From Rhizobium viscosum (GTDB lineage: Bacteria > Pseudomonadota > Alphaproteobacteria > Rhizobiales > Rhizobiaceae): a DNA stretch of 64,000 bases. A program made the position numbers and the translations under genes. Under the pieces are notes generated by a model. It saw only the letters and a program-made list of their open reading frames with translations, ran no database searches and was not told where the DNA came from. The DNA is taken from positions 1,178,001 through 1,242,000 of the forward strand of contig NZ_JADBEC010000002.1 of NCBI RefSeq assembly GCF_014873945.1, given 5' to 3'. This document shows, piece by piece, positions 54,909-63,108 of the stretch. Numbering within the stretch: the first letter of the stretch is position 1; each line of letters opens with the position of its first letter.

Positions 54909-55488
54909 CGGGACCTCCTTTGTCCTCATGAAAAGCTGGAGACACTTTTTGCCTGTGTCAATCGCGGAGGCCCTCGGACGGCTTAGCAATGCCCTTGTCA
55001 GAGACTTCCGGCGGCCATCCTGATTTCGCCCCATTCGAAGGAATCGTCCAACTCGGTCGCGTCGGCGCATCAGGAGGGACAATGAGGAGCACAGACGACA
55101 ACTTTCCGACGAGCACATCTATGTGTTGGGAGAGTACGGAAGGTCGCTGCCGCGTGGATGTCTGATACGCTCGCTCTCAATCCCCGCCGAAGCAATCCGA
55201 ATCCCGGGCCGAAGAGCGATCTAAACCGCGGTTCATATCACGCTCGACATCCTTCGCCGCTCCGGATGCTGGGCGATCCTACCACTGCGTTGCGGGCGCA
55301 ATACGTGCCCACAGAGCGAGGTTGCAGCACCTTCACGGCCTCGAAGTGGTCACGAATCCCTCCTCGGCGTTTGCATCCTGTGCCGACAATCAGCGCCAGC
55401 TTACATCCAAAAAAAGTCCATCCGCGCGTTATTCAACTTTACGGTGAACATGGTAATAATCTGCATCTCATTGATCTTGGGGGAGCGG
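54909..55488. other. Spacer without clear gene
   Basis: 580 bases between divergent gene starts. A 135-codon plus frame (55158-55565) overlaps the next gene out of frame and looks like a chance reading. Nothing else was recognised. Confidence 0.4.
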
Positions 55489-56340
55489 ATGAGATCAATC
55501 CTTTTCGCAATTATCATGACTGCCGGCGGCGCAGCGTGCGCTGCTGGACTGGACGACCATTTTGACGGCTCGAAGGTGGATGCCTCGAAATGGACGACGC
55601 AGCAGATTCTGCCGAGTCAGGTCCAATTCACCAAACCCGGACGTTGTGGAAGCGCCGCGATAGATATCATCACAAAGGACGGGGACAACGGCCTCGAATG
55701 TGAGGATGAATGCCAGCGAGCGGAGCTTCGAACTGCCAAGAAGTTCTGGCCGTCGTTCGGCGACGAGGTCTGGTACAGCTTCAGCTTCAAGATCACTGGC
55801 GAGGTACCCTCCGTCGGCAGCGCTCGCTCTGTGATTGGACAATGGAAGGGACCGGGCGACAGCAGTCCAATGATCGCCCAGCGCTTTGACAACGGCATTT
55901 TCCACATCACCGTATAAGACAACGACGTACGTCGCGTGGTGGCGAAAGCTGAAGGCGATCCAGACGCTCTAGTTTCCGCTCAGGCGGCACTTGGCGATCT
56001 CCAACCGACTGATCAGACAATCAACGCCGTAAAGTCTCTGCAGTCGTTGGAATTGCTGAAGAAGACAATGCCTGATCTCTCGCAGCAATTGTTCAAGCAG
56101 GAGCTTTTTAAGGGACTGGAAGGTGAAGCCCAGGCTCCAGCGACACAAACGCTTTCCAAGGCGCTGGGACTGTCGGAGAACCTGGTTGCTCAGTTCAATG
56201 CGCTCTCCTTCGTGGCAGATCCGGACAAGTATATTGGCGCGGCGGATGTCGAAATTCGGCCAGAAGGAAACCGGCCACTTCCGGATCCCCGGAAGGATTG
56301 GGTTGATATGGTCTACCGGATCAAACCTGGCCGTATCCGC
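55489..56340 (+). pseudogene. Polysaccharide lyase-like gene with nonsense codon and lost 3' end
   Basis: From ATG 55489 the reading gives a signal peptide (RSILFAIIMTAGGAACAAG) and a jelly-roll polysaccharide-lyase-like region (ECQRAELRTAKKFWPSFGDE, VWYSFSFKITG, SVIGQWKGPGD). A TAA at 55915-55917 interrupts it after FHITV. The same frame then continues sensibly (DNDVRRVVAKAEGDPDALVS) for about 140 codons up to DMVYRIKPGR, so a CAA-to-TAA or similar change is likely. At about 56335-56345 the frame ends against an aldehyde dehydrogenase fragment. The gene is inactive. Confidence 0.7.
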
Positions 56341-56929
56341 CGACGGACCGACCCGCATGCTCGTCCCGGCGAACCACCTTGATGAGGCGCTCGCCATCGC
56401 CAAGAAGGCCGCCGAAGCCTTCAGGACCGGAGACCCGCGCGCCGAAGGCATCGATCTTGGCCCTGTCGTTAGCCAGGTCCAGTATGACAAGATCCAGCGG
56501 CTGATCGAAAGTGGCATCAACGAAGGTGCGACATTGGTTACCGGCGGCCTCGGCCGTCCCGAGGGACTGAACCGCGGCTATTACATCCGGCCGACGGTGT
56601 TCGGCCACGTCACGCCTGCCATGACCATTTCGCGTGAGGAAATCTTTGGGCCGGTCCTGTCGATCATCTCCTACGAGGACGAGGACGAGGCGATTCGCAT
56701 CGCCAATGATACCGTCTACGGCCTTGCCGCCTATGTCCAGTCTGAGAACATCGACCATGCTCGCGCCGTCGCTAAGCGGATGCGTGCCGGATCGGTCTAT
56801 CTGAACTATCCGGATTGGGACACCTTCGCTCCCTTCGGCGGCTACAAGCAATCCGGCAACGGTCGCGAATATGCCGACTGGGCGATCCATGACTTCCTTG
56901 AGATCAAGGGCGTCGTCGGCTGGAACTGA
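56341..56929 (+). pseudogene. C-terminal fragment of an aldehyde dehydrogenase
   Basis: About 195 codons from PTRMLVPANHLDEALAIAKK to the stop, including EEIFGPVLSIISYEDEDEAI, NDTVYGLAAYVQ and the end FAPFGGYKQSGNGREYADWA. The N-terminal half with the catalytic Cys and the nucleotide fold is missing. It is joined directly to the lyase remnant, so it is a recombination relic. Confidence 0.8.
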
Positions 56930-57173
56930 ACAAGCTGCAATTGGGCGGCCGATAACGTCGATCATTGGGTAAAGCATCACCCAGGACACACAGCAGTACG
57001 CGGGTGGCTGGCTTACGCTAATTACGGTGGCGATCTAGTCGGCTATACAGCCCACTCTGTAGTTCGCGGCCCCCGACGGAATGCTTTTTGACATCACGCC
57101 GCTCTATCACGACGACGCTCAGCGTGAATTGTTTATCGTTCATGTGAGCGATGATACAACGTTTTTGCGATGA
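56930..57173 (+). pseudogene. Frameshifted remnant of a small unknown gene
   Basis: The reading SCNWAADNVDHWVKHHPGHT, RGWLAYANYGGDLVGYTAHS, VVRG is open from just after the dehydrogenase stop. At a run of five C (57070-57074) it breaks; dropping one C gives PDGMLFDITPLYHDDAQREL and HVSDDTTFL before a stop. The continuity of sense across the run argues for a true gene with a one-base insertion. The start is lost and I do not recognise the family. Confidence 0.5.
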
Positions 57174-57360
57174 GGACGCCAAACCCTGAAATTCGTTGCT
57201 ACGGAAATTGTCCTGCTTCGCCGCTCGCCCGTGATTTTCTATTGCAACGGTATGTGCAAGAGGAAGAGGAGTGACCGAAAATCGGCGCTTTCTGGAATAT
57301 GCGGTGGTCGCCTACAATAATCGTTGCCTTGAAAAGAATCGAGCCGCCGATGCAGTTACG
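57174..57360. other. Spacer before the gabD stop
   Basis: Short stretch of under 200 bases with no gene recognised. It ends at the convergent 3' end of the aldehyde dehydrogenase at 57361. Confidence 0.4.
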
Positions 57361-58842
57361 CTAATCGACCTGTAGGCAGAGGTATTTCACCTCGACATAA
57401 TCCTCGATCCCATATTTCGAGCCTTCTCTACCCTGGCCAGATTGCTTGATGCCGCCGAAAGGCGCTACCTCGGTGGAGATCAGGCCTGTATTGATGCCAA
57501 CCATTCCATATTCCAATGCCTCGGCCACCCGGAAGACGCGCGAGAGATCCTTGGCGTAGAAATAGGAGGCCAGTCCAAATTCGGTGTCGTTAGCCATCTC
57601 CACGACATCAGCCTCGGTTTCAAACCGGAACAGGGGAGCGACGGGACCAAACGTTTCCTCCCGCGCCACCTTCATAGCGGATGTCACGCCTGTGAGGATG
57701 GTCGGCTGGAAAAACAGTCCGCCTCTTGCATCGCGCTTGCCGCCGACGGCAATGGCGCCGCCTTTTTCCAGGGCATCGGCGATATGTTCCTCGACCTTCT
57801 CCACCGACTTTTCGGTAATCAGCGGCCCTGCAACGACCCCCTCTTCAAAACCGTCCCCGACCTTCATCGCCGCAACCTTTTCCACCAGCTTTTTGGCAAA
57901 AGCATCATAGACGCCGGCCTGCACATAAAGACGGTTGGCGCAGACGCAGGTCTGGCCGTTGTTGCGGTACTTCGAGATCATCGCGCCTTCGACGGCGGCA
58001 TCGAGATCGGCATCGTCGAAGACGATGAACGGTGCGTTGCCGCCAAGTTCGAGGCCAAGCTTCATGATCTGCTCGGCGCCTTGGCGCATCAGGATCTTGC
58101 CGACACCGGTCGAACCGGTGAAGGTCAGTTTGCGCACTTTATCGTTCTCAGTGAATTCCTGACCTATATCAGAGGATTTCTTCGACGTGACGACGTTAAA
58201 GACGCCTGCAGGAAGCCCGGCGCGCTCGGCCAGAACAGCGAGAGACAACGCCGACAACGGCGTTTCGGCTGCAGGTTTGGAAACCATGGCGCAGCCGGCC
58301 GCAACGGCTGGGGCAAACTTGCGCGCCAGAATGGCATTGGGAAAATTCCACGGTGTGATGGAGGCAACCACACCGATAGGCTGCTTGAGCACGATAATCC
58401 GCTTGTCCTGCTGATGCCCCGGGATCGTGTCACCATAAACCCGCTTGGCCTCTTCGCCGAACCACTCAACGTAAGAAGCGCCATAGAGGATTTCGCCCCT
58501 CGCCTCGGCCAGCGGCTTGCCCATTTCGATGGTCAGGATCGCCGCCAGATCGTCGGCATTGGCGACCATCAAATCGTAGAGTTTGCGCAGCACCGCTGCG
58601 CGCTCCTTCCCGGTCTTTTTCGCCCAAAGTTTCTGCGCCCTATGCGCGGCATCGATGGCGCGCGCGGCATCGGCTCGCGTCATGTTCGGGAGGGTGGCGA
58701 TCACCTCGCCGGTCGATGGATTGGTGACATCGAAGGTCGCGCCGGTTTCGCCGCCTGAATGCCACTCGCCGGCGATCAGGGCCTTGTCGGTAGCAAGCGA
58801 AGGGTCCTTCAGTTTGGCAAGAAGTGTCTTGGATAGGGCCAT
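57361..58842 (-). CDS. gabD: NAD(P)-dependent succinate-semialdehyde dehydrogenase
   Basis: A 493-residue aldehyde dehydrogenase of the GabD type, oxidising succinate semialdehyde to succinate. Landmarks are the cofactor segment ITPWNFPNAILARKFAPAVA, FTGSTGVGKILM, the general base Glu in LELGGNAPFIVFDDADLD, the catalytic Cys in NNGQTCVCANRLYV, and the end APFGGIKQSGQGREGSKYGI. The second Cys two residues after the first is usual in GabD. A strong ribosome site (GAAGGAGG) precedes ATG 58842. It is the last gene of the minus-strand importer operon, 76 bases after the ATPase, which points to a GABA, polyamine or related amine route. Confidence 0.92.
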   Translation of the reverse strand: MALSKTLLAKLKDPSLATDKALIAGEWHSGGETGATFDVTNPSTGEVIATLPNMTRADAARAIDAAHRAQKLWAKKTGKERAAVLRKLYDLMVANADDLAAILTIEMGKPLAEARGEILYGASYVEWFGEEAKRVYGDTIPGHQQDKRIIVLKQPIGVVASITPWNFPNAILARKFAPAVAAGCAMVSKPAAETPLSALSLAVLAERAGLPAGVFNVVTSKKSSDIGQEFTENDKVRKLTFTGSTGVGKILMRQGAEQIMKLGLELGGNAPFIVFDDADLDAAVEGAMISKYRNNGQTCVCANRLYVQAGVYDAFAKKLVEKVAAMKVGDGFEEGVVAGPLITEKSVEKVEEHIADALEKGGAIAVGGKRDARGGLFFQPTILTGVTSAMKVAREETFGPVAPLFRFETEADVVEMANDTEFGLASYFYAKDLSRVFRVAEALEYGMVGINTGLISTEVAPFGGIKQSGQGREGSKYGIEDYVEVKYLCLQVD

Positions 58843-58918
58843 GGCGCCGGCCTCCTTCGATAAGCTGATTGCTGCAGCGATGACCGAGGCCCGATACCAT
58901 CGGACACCGGCATCAGGG

Positions 58919-59995
58919 TCAGGCGAATGCGTGTGTAGACTTCGGCTCGAAACTCAGCCAGGCCTTATCGCCGCGGCTGATGCTGGAGATCGCCTCGTGG
59001 CCGAATGGCAGGCGCACGGAAAGGCTTTCGCCATTACCGGTCTGAGTGCTGACCTCGATGTTGTTTCCGAGGAAGGTGATGTCGTTGATCGTCACGGCAA
59101 GGCCATTATCGATCCGTGCACTCGACAACGACAGGCGCTCCGGCCTCAGCAGCAGCGAAGCGGATTTGCCGCTCGCCTTACCGGCATGCATCGGCACCCC
59201 GTCGATCACAGTGCCGCCCGGCAGCGACAACTTCGCGTGGCCATTGGCGCTCGACAAAACCTCGGCATTGATAAAATTGCTGTCGCCGATAAAGCCCGCC
59301 ACGAAACGTGTAGCCGGATTGGCGTAGAGTTCCTGTCCGGTTCCGATCTGGTCGATCTCGCCCTGACTGAAAACGGCGATACGGTCGGAAAGCCGCAAGG
59401 CTTCTTCCTGATCATGGGTGACGTAGAGGATCGTCACACCCGTTTCCTGATGGATGCGGCGGATCTCGAACTGGATTTCCTCGCGCAGCTTCTTGTCGAG
59501 CGCCGACAGCGGCTCGTCCATCAGAAGCACGGGCGGATTATAAATCAGCGCGCGCGCAAGCGCGACGCGTTGCTGCTGACCGCCGGACATCAATGCCGGT
59601 TTGCGATCCTCGAAACCTTCAAGCCGCACGAGTTGGAGCGCTTTTTTGACCCGCTCTACGATTTCTGCCTGGCCCGCACGCCGGATCCGTAGGGGGAACG
59701 CGACGTTCTCACCGACCGTCAGATGCGGAAACAGCGTATAGCGTTGAAATACCATGCCAATATTGCGCCTGTGCGACGGCGTCGAGAGCATGCTCTGGCC
59801 CTTTAGCAGGATATCGCCATGGGTCGGGTCCTGAAATCCGGCAAGGATGTACAGCGTGGTGGATTTGCCCGATCCCGATGGTCCGAGAAAAGTCATGAAC
59901 TCACCCTCAGCAACGTCAAGGGTGACGTTGTTCACGGCTATGACCTGGCCGTATGTTTTGCGGATGCCACGAATGGAGAGAAACGGCTGGGTCAT
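58919..59995 (-). CDS. ABC transporter ATP-binding protein (PotA-like)
   Basis: A 358-residue ATPase of the spermidine/putrescine/iron type. Walker A is GPSGSGKST, the signature MSGGQQQRVALARAL, Walker B VLLMDEPLSALD, and the switch VTHDQEEAL. A C-terminal TOBE domain follows (LRPERLSLS). Its start overlaps the stop of the permease gene by four bases. Together with the two permeases and the binding protein it forms a complete importer. Confidence 0.93.
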   Translation of the reverse strand: MTQPFLSIRGIRKTYGQVIAVNNVTLDVAEGEFMTFLGPSGSGKSTTLYILAGFQDPTHGDILLKGQSMLSTPSHRRNIGMVFQRYTLFPHLTVGENVAFPLRIRRAGQAEIVERVKKALQLVRLEGFEDRKPALMSGGQQQRVALARALIYNPPVLLMDEPLSALDKKLREEIQFEIRRIHQETGVTILYVTHDQEEALRLSDRIAVFSQGEIDQIGTGQELYANPATRFVAGFIGDSNFINAEVLSSANGHAKLSLPGGTVIDGVPMHAGKASGKSASLLLRPERLSLSSARIDNGLAVTINDITFLGNNIEVSTQTGNGESLSVRLPFGHEAISSISRGDKAWLSFEPKSTHAFA

Positions 59996-60792
59996 GCTTT
60001 ACGTCCCTTGCGGAAGAATTCGGCCAGAACCATCAGCAGAATGGTGAAGGCAATAAGGATAGTGGAGGCGGCGGCAATGACGGGCGTCAGGTCCTGCCGA
60101 AGCGTTGCCCAGATCTTGACAGGCAGTGTCTGCAGCGTTGGGCTTGCCATGAAAATGGCAAGAACGACTTCGTCCCACGAAGCGAGGAAGGAGAAGATCG
60201 CGGCCGCAAAGATGCCGTGGCTGACAGCGGGCACAGTCACCCGGATACGGGCCTCCCAGGGGCTTGCACCGCACAGAATGGCGGCATCTTCGATCGACTT
60301 GTCGAATCCTTCCAGCGCGTTGCCGATCGAAATGATCGAGAAAGGCAGCGCGATCAAGAGATGTGCGATGATGAAAGCGATCGTGGTGCCCGCCAGCCCA
60401 AGGTGCAGGAACAGCGCGTAGAGGGCAACGGCAAGCACCACGACCGGGAGGATCATCGGTGTCAGGAACAGAGCGCGCAATGCTTCGCGCCCGATGAAGG
60501 AGCCGCGGTTAAGACCGAATGCGGCAAGGAAGCCGAGCACGACGGACAGCACCGTGACGATGGCGGCGATCTTCAGGCTTGTCAGCGCCGAATAAAGCCA
60601 GCGCGGATCGTCAAACAACGCTTGGTACCATTTGAAGGTCCACGAAGGCGGCGGGAAGATCAGCCATTGCGAGGAGCCGAACGACAGCGCGGCGATGAAG
60701 ACGATCGGCAGGATCAGAAACAGACAGACCACAACTGTCAGGCCGATCAGGAATGGTCGCAGGCCGCCGAGTTTTTCGAAATCGAGGAGCAT
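59992..60792 (-). CDS. ABC transporter permease (PotC-like)
   Basis: A 266-residue permease with six membrane segments (FLIGLTVVVCLFLILPIVFI is the first) and the coupling loop SIEDAAILCGASPWEARIRV, quoted in part. A basic C-terminus (FFRKGRKA) follows the last helix. It overlaps the ATPase gene and lies three bases after the other permease. Confidence 0.92.
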   Translation of the reverse strand: MLLDFEKLGGLRPFLIGLTVVVCLFLILPIVFIAALSFGSSQWLIFPPPSWTFKWYQALFDDPRWLYSALTSLKIAAIVTVLSVVLGFLAAFGLNRGSFIGREALRALFLTPMILPVVVLAVALYALFLHLGLAGTTIAFIIAHLLIALPFSIISIGNALEGFDKSIEDAAILCGASPWEARIRVTVPAVSHGIFAAAIFSFLASWDEVVLAIFMASPTLQTLPVKIWATLRQDLTPVIAAASTILIAFTILLMVLAEFFRKGRKA

Positions 60793-60795
60793 GAT

Positions 60796-61659
60796 TTACC
60801 TCGCCCGATTGGGGTTGAAGAATTTGAGCTGGATGGCATAGAGCACAAGCGTCACGACCAGGAGGACGAGTGCGGCTGCGCCGCCCATGCCCCAATTGAC
60901 CAGCGACTGCACGAATTGCGCCACGAGTTCGGCCAGCATCATGTTCGAGGTGCCCCCCAAAAGTGCCGGCGTGACGTAATAGCCAAGCGACATGACGAAG
61001 ACCATGAGCGCACCGGCAGCGATGCCGGGCAGCGACAGCGGCAGCAGGACCCGGGTAAAACACTGACGTTTGTTGGCGCCGCAGAGTGCGGCCGCCCGCA
61101 GGATCGCCGGATCGATCGACTTCAGCACGCCAATCAGCGGCAGGATCACGAAAGGCAGCATAATGTAGGTCATGCCGATGGTGACCCCGACGAGATTGTT
61201 GACCAGCGCCAGCGGCTTGTCGATGATGCCGAGGCCGATCAGCATCTTGTTGACGACGCCGGTGCGCTGCAGAAGCACCATCCAGGCATAGGTTCGCGCC
61301 AGGAGATTGGTCCACATCGACAGGACGATGATTGCCAATACCAACCGCGACCAGCGCTCTGGCATGATAGCCAGGAGCCACGCCACAGGAAATCCGATCA
61401 CTACGGAGACGACCGTCACCAGCCCGGCGACGATGAACGTGTTTATGAAAATCCGAAGATAGGTCGTGGACCCCAGGAGCTCAGCATAATTCTGGAGACC
61501 ATGCGCAGGCTCGAGCACGCTCCGCATCAAGAGAACGAGTACCGGGACGATAAAAAAGAACGCGATCAGCAGCAGCGCTGGAACGACATAGCCGAAACTG
61601 CCGTCCCGCCGAAGCTTTCTTTGTCCACCGTCAATCGTTGCCGACAGAACCACTGCCAT
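60796..61659 (-). CDS. ABC transporter permease (PotB-like)
   Basis: A 287-residue permease, partner of the PotC-like subunit. The first helix is VPALLLIAFFFIVPVLVLLM. The coupling loop is ILRAAALCGANKRQCFTRVL, and the last helix is AALVLLVVTLVLYAIQLKFF. I use ATG 61659, after AAGGACCTGGAGG; the frame extends 33 bases further upstream. Confidence 0.92.
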   Translation of the reverse strand: MAVVLSATIDGGQRKLRRDGSFGYVVPALLLIAFFFIVPVLVLLMRSVLEPAHGLQNYAELLGSTTYLRIFINTFIVAGLVTVVSVVIGFPVAWLLAIMPERWSRLVLAIIVLSMWTNLLARTYAWMVLLQRTGVVNKMLIGLGIIDKPLALVNNLVGVTIGMTYIMLPFVILPLIGVLKSIDPAILRAAALCGANKRQCFTRVLLPLSLPGIAAGALMVFVMSLGYYVTPALLGGTSNMMLAELVAQFVQSLVNWGMGGAAALVLLVVTLVLYAIQLKFFNPNRAR

Positions 61660-61727
61660 CCTCCAGGTCCTTTCGAAGTCACGGGCCGGCACGTCCGACC
61701 CGTGTTTGCTTTCGCGTCACATCGAGA

Positions 61728-62738
61728 TCACTTCGCCTGCCACGCGTACCACCGCTTGCCGATCTCATCACGGTGTTCGGCCCAATAATTCATGTCAGCG
61801 TTTACCTGAGTTTGCGCCTGCTGATCGGGTAAAGTCTTGCGCACCTCTGGATCCATCATGCCCGGAGAATCGAGATTGATCGGTGCGTAGCCCGTCATCG
61901 TTGCGAAGTCAGCTTGAGGTTTTCCGCTCGTCGCGTTGGCAATGAACTTCATTGCGGCCTCCTTGTTCTTCGCGCCCTTCGGCACCACCAACGCGTCCGC
62001 AGCCGTAATGTTGTTCGTCCACGACGTTTCAACGCTGACGCCGGTTTTCGCAAGTGCCGTCAATCGACCGTTCCAGAAAGATCCGAAGGGCGCCTCGGCG
62101 GATGCAAGGAGTTGCTGTGATTGCGCGCCGCTGTCCCACCAGACGATGTCCGATTTGATCGTGTCGAGCTTCTTGAATGCCCGATCGAGATCAAGGGGAT
62201 AAAGCTTGTCGGCCGGGACACCGTCAGCCAGCAGCGCTGCCTCGACCACGCCGGGCGCGGACCATTTGTAAAATGCACGCTTGCCCGGAAATTTCGCGGT
62301 ATCGAAGATGTCGGCCCATGTTTTTGGGCAAGCTTCGACGGCGTCTTTGTTACATCCGATCACGAAGGAGTAGTAGAAGCTTCCGACGGAATAGTCCGTT
62401 ACAAACCGCGGATCGAGCTTGCTCTTGTCGATGACCGTAAAGTCAAGTTTTTCAAGTAGGCCGGCCTTTCCCGCCTGTACGGCATAGTCGCCTTCAACAT
62501 CGACGACGTCCCAGGTCACATTGTCGGCCTCGACCATGGCCTTTAGCTTGCCGTAGTCGGTCGGACCATCTTGCGTGACCATGATGTTAGACTGTGGGCT
62601 CCATGCTCCGGCCCAGAGCGATTTTTGAGCGTCTTGCGTCGTGCCGCCCCAACTCGTGAATACCATTTCGTCGGCCAAGGCATTTCCGGAAATGCCGAGA
62701 GCAGCGACGAACAAAGCGATAATCGAACTGTTTTTCAT
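61728..62738 (-). CDS. ABC transporter substrate-binding protein (PotD-like)
   Basis: A 336-residue periplasmic binding protein. Signal peptide core SIIALFVAALGISGNALA, cleavage before DEMVFTSWGG, where VFTSWGGT is typical of PotD/ferric-type family 1 proteins. Further family segments are WDVVDVEGDYAVQAGKAGLL and FPGKRAFYKW. A strong ribosome site (GAGGGAGGAG) precedes ATG 62738. With GabD and aldehyde dehydrogenase neighbours, a polyamine, GABA-like or related amine ligand is likely but not proven. Confidence 0.93.
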   Translation of the reverse strand: MKNSSIIALFVAALGISGNALADEMVFTSWGGTTQDAQKSLWAGAWSPQSNIMVTQDGPTDYGKLKAMVEADNVTWDVVDVEGDYAVQAGKAGLLEKLDFTVIDKSKLDPRFVTDYSVGSFYYSFVIGCNKDAVEACPKTWADIFDTAKFPGKRAFYKWSAPGVVEAALLADGVPADKLYPLDLDRAFKKLDTIKSDIVWWDSGAQSQQLLASAEAPFGSFWNGRLTALAKTGVSVETSWTNNITAADALVVPKGAKNKEAAMKFIANATSGKPQADFATMTGYAPINLDSPGMMDPEVRKTLPDQQAQTQVNADMNYWAEHRDEIGKRWYAWQAK

Positions 62739-62769
62739 GTTTTCTCCTCCCTGAGAAATTGACAGAAAT

Positions 62770-63105
62770 TTACTGGACCGGATCCTTGCCCCCTAAAGGT
62801 GAGAAGGATGCCGGCGTCATGATCTTGCTTTCAGCAGTGACGATGAGGTCACGGATCTGCGGCAGGAAAGCCTGCCATTGCGGATCGGCTGCCAGGCGTG
62901 ACCGCCGTGCCTGACGATCGTCGAGGGTCTCAAAACCCCAGATATGGACGATCTCGTTGATCGGCCCGATCTCCGAGGAGAAGTAGCCGACCAAATTGCC
63001 GAGATGCTTTTTCTGAATGGTGATGCCCACCTCGCCAACTACCTTCAGGTATTCGGGGATGGCGCCATTCCTCAAGCGATAGGTTCTGATCTCGTAGAAC
63101 AACAT
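62770..63105 (-). CDS. NIPSNAP-family protein
   Basis: A 111-residue ferredoxin-like alpha/beta-barrel protein of the NIPSNAP family. The start YEIRTYRLRNGAIPEYLKVV, the centre VGYFSSEIGPINEIVHIWGF and RRSRLAADPQWQAFLPQI are all family landmarks. Bacterial members are small proteins of unknown reaction, often found in catabolic operons. It lies three bases after the aldehyde dehydrogenase stop and 31 bases before the binding-protein gene. Confidence 0.9.
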   Translation of the reverse strand: MLFYEIRTYRLRNGAIPEYLKVVGEVGITIQKKHLGNLVGYFSSEIGPINEIVHIWGFETLDDRQARRSRLAADPQWQAFLPQIRDLIVTAESKIMTPASFSPLGGKDPVQ

Positions 63106-63108
63106 GGT

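Noticed and set aside
59953..61788. 611-codon plus-strand frame rich in Gln, Asp, His and Arg
   Set aside because: It is antisense to two permease genes; the odd composition comes from reading hydrophobic codons in reverse.
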